A stretch of 64,000 nt of DNA, taken from positions 1 through 64,000 of the forward strand of contig NZ_JACRSN010000010.1 in the NCBI RefSeq assembly GCF_014384705.1, written 5' to 3'. Origin of the DNA: Yeguia hominis. Its GTDB lineage: Bacteria; Bacillota; Clostridia; Oscillospirales; Acutalibacteraceae. This document shows positions 58,981 through 64,000 of the stretch, one piece after another. The translations under genes and the position numbers were made by a program. Position 1 is the first letter of the stretch. Each line of letters begins with the position of its first letter. The notes under the pieces were generated by a model. That model saw only the letters and a program-made list of their open reading frames with translations, ran no database searches and was not told the DNA's origin.

Positions 58981-59466
58981 ATGAACGGATCGTTTGATTT
59001 TACCGTAGTCGACCAGATCCTCGCCGCACATGATTGCCAGGAACGGGCAATTATTGCGATTTTGCAGGAAATTCAGGAGCACTATCACTACCTGCCGCGA
59101 GAAGTATTCCCGTATCTGGCGGAGAATTTACATATGAGCGAAGCGCGAATCTACAGTGTCGCGACTTTTTATGAGAACTTTTCTCTGGAACCGAAGGGGA
59201 AATATGTGCTCAAAATCTGTGACGGAACGGCATGTCATGTCCGGAAGTCCATCCCGATTTTGGAGCGTCTGCGCGGAGAGCTCGGCCTTTCCGACCAGAA
59301 AAAAACGACAGATGACCTTCTGTTTACTGTCGAGACCGTTTCCTGCCTGGGCGCTTGCGGACTTGCTCCGGTACTGACGGTCAATGACGAAGTCCATCCT
59401 GCCATGACGCCGGACAAGGCGTCGGCGCTTCTCAAGGAACTGAAGGAGGCGGAAACCCATGCTTAA
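58981..59466 (+). CDS. hydC: Electron-bifurcating [FeFe] hydrogenase, subunit HydC (NuoE-like)
   Basis: 161 residues with a thioredoxin-like [2Fe-2S] fold. Cluster Cys: CDGTACHVR (two) and CLGACGLAP (two). The N-terminal helical part (ILQEIQEHYHYLP, then VYSVATFYENF-like IYSVATFYENF) is typical of NuoE/HydC. It passes electrons between NAD(H) chemistry in HydB and the hydrogenase. GAGAGGAG precedes ATG 58981. First gene of hydCBA, overlapping hydB by 8 bp. Confidence 0.92.
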   Translation: MNGSFDFTVVDQILAAHDCQERAIIAILQEIQEHYHYLPREVFPYLAENLHMSEARIYSVATFYENFSLEPKGKYVLKICDGTACHVRKSIPILERLRGELGLSDQKKTTDDLLFTVETVSCLGACGLAPVLTVNDEVHPAMTPDKASALLKELKEAETHA

Positions 59467-61330
59467 AAACAGACAGGATCTCGCTGCATACCGTGAAGCT
59501 GCCCAAGCGTCTTATGCGGCACAGACGCAAAAGCTCATCATCTGCGCCGGTACAGGCTGCGTCGCAGGCGGCTCCCTCAAGGTTTACGACCGCCTGAAAG
59601 AACTCATGAAAGCCGAACATCTTCCGGTTGAGGTGACGCTCGAAGAAGAACCGCACGAGAACGGGATCGGCCTGAAAAAGAGCGGATGTCACGGCTTCTG
59701 CGAAATGGGACCGCTGCTCCGTGTGGATCCGCAGGGCTGGCTCTATACGAAGGTCCATGTAGAGGACTGCGAAGAGATTATAGAAAAGACCGTCAAAAAC
59801 GGCGAGTACATTGACCGCCTTGCTTATTGCCGCGAGGGCTGCATCTACAAGCAGCAGGAAGAAATTCCGTTCTACAAACAGCAAACCCGAATCGTTTTGG
59901 AACACTGCGGCCGGATCGACGCGGATTCCATCCGGGAATATATTGCCATCGGCGGATATCGCGCCCTGGAAAAGGCGCTCTTTGAGATGACCGGAGACGA
60001 GATCGTCGACGAGATCACAAAATCTGCGCTCCGCGGACGCGGCGGCGGCGGATTCCCGGCCGGCCGGAAATGGGCGCAGGTAAAACGCCAGAAGGAAGCG
60101 CAGAAATACGTCGTCTGCAACGGCGATGAGGGCGACCCCGGCGCGTTTATGGACCGCAGCATCATGGAAGGCGATCCGCACCGGATGCTCGAAGGAATGA
60201 TGATTGCAGCTATCGCCTGCGGCGCAAACGCCGGATACATCTATGTGCGTGCCGAATATCCGCTGGCGGTGCAGCGTCTGCGCGGCGCCATCGAACAGGC
60301 GGAGGCGCTCGGCCTTCTCGGGGACCATATCCTTGGCACAGACTTTTCTTTCCATATGCATATCAACCGCGGCGCCGGTGCGTTCGTTTGCGGCGAAGGC
60401 AGCGCGCTGACTGCTTCTATTGAAGGCAAACGCGGATTCCCGCGCGTCAAACCGCCGAGAACCGTAGAACACGGCCTGTTTGACAAGCCGACGGTTCTCA
60501 ATAACGTGGAAACCTACGCAAACGTCGCGTCGATCATCAACAACGGTGCGGACTGGTACCTCAGCTACGGCACAGAGAAAAGCCCCGGAACAAAGGCCTT
60601 TGCGCTGACCGGCAACATCAACAACACCGGCCTTATCGAAGTTCCGATGGGCACCACGCTGCGCAAGATCATCTTCGATATCGGCGGCGGTATGCGCGGC
60701 GGCGAATTCAAAGCGGTTCAGATCGGCGGACCTTCCGGCGCGTGTCTGACCAAAGAACATCTGGATCTGCCGCTTGATTTCGACACACTCAAAAAGGTCG
60801 GCGCGATGATCGGTTCGGGCGGACTGGTTGTCATGGATTCCAACACCTGTATGGTCGAAGTCGCGCGCTTCTTCATGAACTTTACGCAGAACGAGTCCTG
60901 CGGAAAATGTGTCCCGTGCCGCGAAGGCACCAAACGGATGCTGGAAATCCTCGAACGCATTGTTGCCGGAGAGGGCAGAGACGGCGACATCGAGCTGCTC
61001 CTCGAGCTTGCCGACACCATCTCCTCGACCGCATTGTGCGGACTCGGCAAATCGGCGCCGTCGCCGGTTGTCAGCACGATCAAAAACTTCCGGGAAGAAT
61101 ACGAAGCGCATATCTATGACAAGCGCTGTCCGGCCGGAGCCTGCCAGAAGCTCAAACAGATCACCATTGATCCGGAACTGTGCAAAGGCTGCTCCAAATG
61201 TGCCCGTCAGTGTCCTGTCAATGCGATCAGCGGAAAGGTGAAACAGCCGTTCGTGATCGATCTTTCCAAATGTATTCGCTGCGGTAGCTGTGTCGGCGCC
61301 TGCCCGTTCCACGCGATTAAGGAGGGTTAA
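59459..61330 (+). CDS. hydB: Electron-bifurcating [FeFe] hydrogenase, subunit HydB (NuoF-like)
   Basis: 623 residues. N-terminal thioredoxin-like [2Fe-2S] domain (ICAGTGCVAGG, then CHGFCEMGP); NuoF core with GRGGGGFPAGRKW (NADH/FMN, near 194), CNGDEGDPGAFMDR and the [4Fe-4S] motif ESCGKCVPCREG; C-terminal bacterial ferredoxin domain with CKGCSKCARQCP and CIRCGSCVGACP. Contains the FMN bifurcation site that couples NADH and reduced ferredoxin oxidation to H2 release, or the reverse. AAGGAGG precedes ATG 59459. Length fits HydB of the trimeric enzyme. Confidence 0.95.
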   Translation: MLKNRQDLAAYREAAQASYAAQTQKLIICAGTGCVAGGSLKVYDRLKELMKAEHLPVEVTLEEEPHENGIGLKKSGCHGFCEMGPLLRVDPQGWLYTKVHVEDCEEIIEKTVKNGEYIDRLAYCREGCIYKQQEEIPFYKQQTRIVLEHCGRIDADSIREYIAIGGYRALEKALFEMTGDEIVDEITKSALRGRGGGGFPAGRKWAQVKRQKEAQKYVVCNGDEGDPGAFMDRSIMEGDPHRMLEGMMIAAIACGANAGYIYVRAEYPLAVQRLRGAIEQAEALGLLGDHILGTDFSFHMHINRGAGAFVCGEGSALTASIEGKRGFPRVKPPRTVEHGLFDKPTVLNNVETYANVASIINNGADWYLSYGTEKSPGTKAFALTGNINNTGLIEVPMGTTLRKIIFDIGGGMRGGEFKAVQIGGPSGACLTKEHLDLPLDFDTLKKVGAMIGSGGLVVMDSNTCMVEVARFFMNFTQNESCGKCVPCREGTKRMLEILERIVAGEGRDGDIELLLELADTISSTALCGLGKSAPSPVVSTIKNFREEYEAHIYDKRCPAGACQKLKQITIDPELCKGCSKCARQCPVNAISGKVKQPFVIDLSKCIRCGSCVGACPFHAIKEG

Positions 61331-61333
61331 CCA

Positions 61334-63028
61334 ATGACGGAAAAACAGTATATGACAGTTGACGGAATTCCCGTTGAAATAGAAGGGGAGAAGAACATCC
61401 TCGAAGTGCTGCACAAAGTCGGCATCAAGCTGCCTACTTTCTGCTATCATTCCGATCTTTCCATTTACGGTGCCTGCCGGATGTGCATGGTGGAAAACGA
61501 GTGGGGCGGTCTGGACGCTGCCTGTTCAACACCGCCGAAGGCCGGTATGAAGATCAAAACCAATACCGAACGCCTGCGCCGGTACCGCAAGAATATTCTT
61601 GAGCTGATTCTTGCAAACCATTGCCGGGACTGCACGACCTGTGAAAACAACAGCAACTGCAAACTGCAGGATCTGGCGATGCGCTTTAACATTGAGGGCG
61701 TGCGCTTCCCGAATAACGCGCACTCCACAAAGGATGAAGATCCTTCCTCGCTCTGCATTACGCGCGATGCCGGCAAGTGTATTCTCTGCGGCGACTGCGT
61801 GCGGATGTGCAACGAAATCCAGAATGTCGGCGCGATCGACTTTGCATTCCGCGGGTCGAAAATGGTCATCAGCACCGCGTTTGGCAAGCCGCTTGCCGAA
61901 TCTCCTTGTGTTGGCTGCGGACAGTGTTCCGTCGTGTGTCCGACCGGCGCAATTGTGGTAAAGAACAACATCAAACCGGTTTGGAAAGCCATTGAAGATC
62001 CCGAAGTCAAAACCACCGTGCAGATTGCGCCTGCTGTCCGGGTTGCGCTCGGACGGGAGCTCGGCGTCAAGGACGGAGAGAATGTGATGGGCAAAATTGT
62101 TGCCGCATTGCGCCGCATGGGATTTGACGAGATCTATGATACTGCGCTCGGCGCAGACCTTACGGTCATTGAAGAGACGGAAGAGTTCCTTGCACGTCTC
62201 GAAGAAAACCGTGACTTGCCGCTTTTGACCTCCTGCTGCCCGGGTTGGGTGCAGTATTGCGAGAAAAAGCATCCGGAATTTTTAAAGAACGTTTCCACCT
62301 GCCGTTCTCCGATGCAGATGATGGCTTCGATTTTGAAAGATCAGAGCGCAAAGTCCTCGAGAAAAATGTTCCATGTCGCGATTATGCCCTGCACCGGCAA
62401 AAAGTTTGAAGCAGCGCGCGAAGAGTTCGCGCAGGACGGCATCCCGAATGTGGACGCCGTGCTCACCACGCAGGAGCTCATCCGGATGCTCAAAGAGTCC
62501 GGCATCATGTTCAGCGAACTGGAGCCGGAAGCGATTGACATGCCGTTCGGAATGGTTTCCGGCGCCGGTGTGATCTTCGGCGTGACGGGCGGCGTGACCG
62601 AGGCTGTGTTGCGCCGGGTTGTTTCGAATAAATCCCGTTCGGAACTTCTCTCGATTGCAAACGCCGGACAGCGCGGCACAGACGGTCTTAAGGAATTTGA
62701 AGTACCGTACGGCGACCGGGCGCTGCGTATCGCAGTGGTCAGCGGTTTGCGGCATGCGGAAGAGGTGCTTGCACGCGTTGCGGCAGGGGAGCATTTTGAC
62801 TTTATCGAAGTGATGGCCTGCCCGGGCGGCTGCGTCTGCGGCGGCGGTCAGCCTTATGCCACAGTGAGCGACCAACAGGCGCGCTCGAAGGGCATTTATA
62901 AAGCGGACCGGCTCTTGAGCATCCGTCGTTCCGAAGAAAATCCGTTGGTCACGACCGTGTATCAGGACATCATCAAAGGCAAAGTCCACGAGCTTCTGCA
63001 TGTGGATTATACCCAGCATAAGGCATAA
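61334..63028 (+). CDS. hydA: [FeFe] hydrogenase catalytic subunit HydA (group A)
   Basis: 564 residues. N-terminal [2Fe-2S] domain (CYHSDLSIYGACRMCMVE), His-ligated cluster motif HCRDCTTCENNSNCKL, two [4Fe-4S] sites (CILCGDCVRMC, CVGCGQCSVVCP), then the H-cluster signatures L1 TSCCPGW (near 299), L2 MPCTGKKFE (near 351) and L3 EVMACPGGCVCGGGQP (near 491). All H-cluster Cys ligands are present. With HydB and HydC it forms the soluble bifurcating complex that disposes of NADH and ferredoxin electrons as H2. GGAGGGTTAACC precedes ATG 61334. The maturases HydEFG are not in the window. Confidence 0.97.
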   Translation: MTEKQYMTVDGIPVEIEGEKNILEVLHKVGIKLPTFCYHSDLSIYGACRMCMVENEWGGLDAACSTPPKAGMKIKTNTERLRRYRKNILELILANHCRDCTTCENNSNCKLQDLAMRFNIEGVRFPNNAHSTKDEDPSSLCITRDAGKCILCGDCVRMCNEIQNVGAIDFAFRGSKMVISTAFGKPLAESPCVGCGQCSVVCPTGAIVVKNNIKPVWKAIEDPEVKTTVQIAPAVRVALGRELGVKDGENVMGKIVAALRRMGFDEIYDTALGADLTVIEETEEFLARLEENRDLPLLTSCCPGWVQYCEKKHPEFLKNVSTCRSPMQMMASILKDQSAKSSRKMFHVAIMPCTGKKFEAAREEFAQDGIPNVDAVLTTQELIRMLKESGIMFSELEPEAIDMPFGMVSGAGVIFGVTGGVTEAVLRRVVSNKSRSELLSIANAGQRGTDGLKEFEVPYGDRALRIAVVSGLRHAEEVLARVAAGEHFDFIEVMACPGGCVCGGGQPYATVSDQQARSKGIYKADRLLSIRRSEENPLVTTVYQDIIKGKVHELLHVDYTQHKA

Positions 63029-63045
63029 CATAAGGAGAATTTGGC

Positions 63046-63297
63046 ATGATTGAACTTCGCGTCTGTATCGGCAGCGCGTGCCATCTGCATGGTGCGCACA
63101 ATGTAATTGCAACGTTTCAGCATTTGATTGAGGAATATAATCTTCACGATCAAATTAAATTTGAAGCGGCATTCTGTATGGGAAAGTGCTCCAAAACCGG
63201 CGTCTCGGTTTCGCTCAACGGCGAACAGTATCGGATTGAAGCGGAAAACGCAAGATCGTTTTTTAAAGAGCAGATCTTACCGCTTGCAGAGATCTGA
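63046..63297 (+). CDS. Small thioredoxin-like [2Fe-2S] ferredoxin domain protein
   Basis: 83 residues forming just a HydC/NuoE C-terminal-like domain. Cluster Cys: CIGSACHLHG (two) and CMGKCSKTG (two). It lacks the helical N-terminus of HydC. It lies 17 bp after hydA with AAGGAGAA upstream, so it belongs to the hydrogenase transcript. It may be an electron-carrying or assembly partner for the complex, or an extra shuttle. The hairpin at 63441-63480 follows. Confidence 0.85.
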   Translation: MIELRVCIGSACHLHGAHNVIATFQHLIEEYNLHDQIKFEAAFCMGKCSKTGVSVSLNGEQYRIEAENARSFFKEQILPLAEI

Positions 63298-63440
63298 GTG
63301 TCTTTGATCGGAACGTGTACGCAAATTGTTTTTCAAAATGGGTTTGAATTTTTAAAAAATCCGTTGGAAAATAAGCTGGCAAACACAAAAAATGCGTAGA
63401 AAATAGGATCTCCTCTTTTCTAGCGGAAAAAATAAGGCAT

Positions 63441-63480
63441 CTGTCAGGAACGTCAGAACGGTTTTTGACGTTCCCGACAG
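63441..63480 (+). terminator. Hairpin ending the hydrogenase operon
   Basis: CTGTCAGGAACGTCA pairs with TGACGTTCCCGACAG apart from one mismatch, with a 10-nt loop. No strong T-run. The stretch 63298-63440 holds nothing else I can name. Confidence 0.6.
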
Positions 63481-63520
63481 AAATTCCCGAACAGTATTTG
63501 CACTTTTGATGGATTAGTCC

Positions 63521-63588
63521 TATATCGATATAGGCAATGCTGATATGTAGAAATAGCAATACCGCTTTGCTGAATCTTCTGCTATACT
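63521..63588 (+). promoter_or_regulatory. Redox-island promoter block, copy C (lactate/malate dehydrogenase)
   Basis: TATATCGATA (63521-63530), 11 nt, GATATGTA (63542-63549), 5 nt, AGCAATACCG (63555-63564) over a poor -35 (TACCGC), 17 nt, -10 TATACT (63583-63588). Spacing is identical to copies A and B. Confidence 0.75.
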
Positions 63589-63632
63589 AATGCTAGTTAA
63601 ATTTTTGTCAATTAAAATCAGGATGGTGTAAC

Positions 63633-64000
63633 ATGAACAAGATCTCCGTAATCGGAACCGGGAGCGTTGGCTCCACAATCGCATATTCTATCGCCATAAT
63701 GGGGTTCGCGGCTGAAATTGTGATGATCGATATCAACCGGGAAAAGGCACTCGGCGAGGCTTTGGATATTCGCCAGGGCACGCCGTTTTGCACGCCATGT
63801 TCGATCTATGCGGGCGATTATCCGGATGCAGCAGGCTCCAATATCGTTGTTCTGACGTCCGGACTTCCCAGAAAGCCCGGCCAGTCTCGTCTTGAGCTTG
63901 CGCAGTCAAACGTCAATATCACAAAGATGATCATTCCGGAAATCACAAAATATGCCCCGGATGCAACGTATGTCATCGTTTCGAATCCGGTCGATATCCT
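63633..64000 (+). CDS. L-lactate/malate dehydrogenase (LDH/MDH superfamily), N-terminal part, cut by window end
   Basis: The open frame runs off the window after 122 residues. It begins NKISVIGTGSVGSTIAYSI, the Rossmann NAD site, followed by VMIDIN (acidic residue for NAD) and EALDIRQGTPF. The specificity loop reads SGLPRKPGQSRLELAQSN. Arg where classical LDH has Gln suggests malate or a broad 2-oxoacid substrate, but many Clostridia proteins of this type are called L-LDH. ATG 63633 lies 8 nt after AGGATGG. Its promoter carries redox block C. Confidence 0.85.
   Translation, partial: MNKISVIGTGSVGSTIAYSIAIMGFAAEIVMIDINREKALGEALDIRQGTPFCTPCSIYAGDYPDAAGSNIVVLTSGLPRKPGQSRLELAQSNVNITKMIIPEITKYAPDATYVIVSNPVDI

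Noticed and set aside
59432..61450. A 672-residue open frame on the minus strand opposite hydB
   Set aside because: It is the antisense shadow of a GC-biased, highly conserved hydB. No ribosome site and no recognisable domain.
54600..63600. Rex-binding sites upstream of the fermentation genes
   Set aside because: The shared TATATCGATA/CATATGAA boxes do not resemble the TTGTTAA-type inverted repeat of Rex, and no rex gene is in the window.
1..64000. CRISPR arrays, tRNA and rRNA genes
   Set aside because: No regularly spaced repeats of CRISPR type, no TTCGAATC-type T-arm in a cloverleaf context and no rRNA sequence were noticed on either strand.

Overview
The window reads as chromosomal DNA of a strictly anaerobic, fermentative Gram-positive Clostridia member, most likely a gut Oscillospirales/Ruminococcaceae relative. 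The evidence is a trimeric electron-bifurcating [FeFe] hydrogenase (HydABC), NfnAB, the meso-diaminopimelate dehydrogenase route to lysine and cell wall, strong AGGAGG ribosome-binding sites, sigma-A promoters, lipoproteins, and a cell-wall-anchored surface protein with an NPQTG sorting signal. Coding regions are moderately GC-rich. I saw no rRNA, tRNA or CRISPR array. The species cannot be named from sequence alone.

Layout. 0-0.24 kb: right end of an IS200/IS605-type element. 0.3-5.4 kb: branched-chain amino acid ABC operon livJ-HMGF (minus strand), with an attenuator between livJ and livH. 5.9-8.5 kb: a RACo-like [2Fe-2S]/ASKHA activase and a TetR regulator. 8.9-16.2 kb: a tandem-HTH regulator divergent from three lipoproteins (one with a transglutaminase-like core) and a zinc-ribbon protein. 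17.1-22.7 kb: a 1560-residue beta-helix surface protein and a second, paralogous TetR with a promoter-overlapping palindrome. 23-33.7 kb: ordinary housekeeping and accessory genes (zinc-ribbon membrane protein, RmuC, Ldh-2 family dehydrogenase, O-antigen-ligase-like protein, corrinoid adenosyltransferase, DUF5131, MBL, HAD, VOC, XRE, SDR). 34-40.6 kb: GH1 beta-glucosidase, PHP phosphoesterase, MATE efflux pump, ddh, YjjG-like nucleotidase. 40.7-42.1 kb: decayed IS3-family remnant and decayed repeats. 42.1-46.9 kb: lysine/DAP operon asd-dapA-dapB-ACT, divergent from queA. 47.3-52 kb: DUF5710 protein, LysR regulator, YfcE-like phosphodiesterase, APH-like kinase, SGNH-like protein and a PQ-loop protein. 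52.3-64 kb: a redox-fermentation island with a CitA/DcuS-type two-component system, iron alcohol dehydrogenase, NfnAB, HydCBA plus a small 2Fe-2S protein, and the start of a lactate/malate dehydrogenase.

The most striking observation is in that last island. Three separate promoters (alcohol dehydrogenase, nfnAB, lactate/malate dehydrogenase) share a rigid roughly 68-bp architecture: TATATCGATA, 11 nt, (C/G)ATATG(A/T)A, 5 nt, a GGSAATTSCC-like block overlapping the -35, 17 nt, then the -10. In all three the -10 begins exactly 62 bp after the start of the first box. This predicts one transcription factor co-ordinating NAD(P)H and ferredoxin disposal. The adjacent CitB/DcuR-type response regulator is a candidate but is unproven.

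Other points: hairpin-plus-T-tract elements immediately after three predicted transcription starts; an attenuator-like leader in front of asd whose transcript overlaps the queA transcript head-on; and a perfect 11-bp inverted repeat over the promoter of the tandem-HTH regulator. All functional statements rest on motifs, family knowledge and context; no searches were run.
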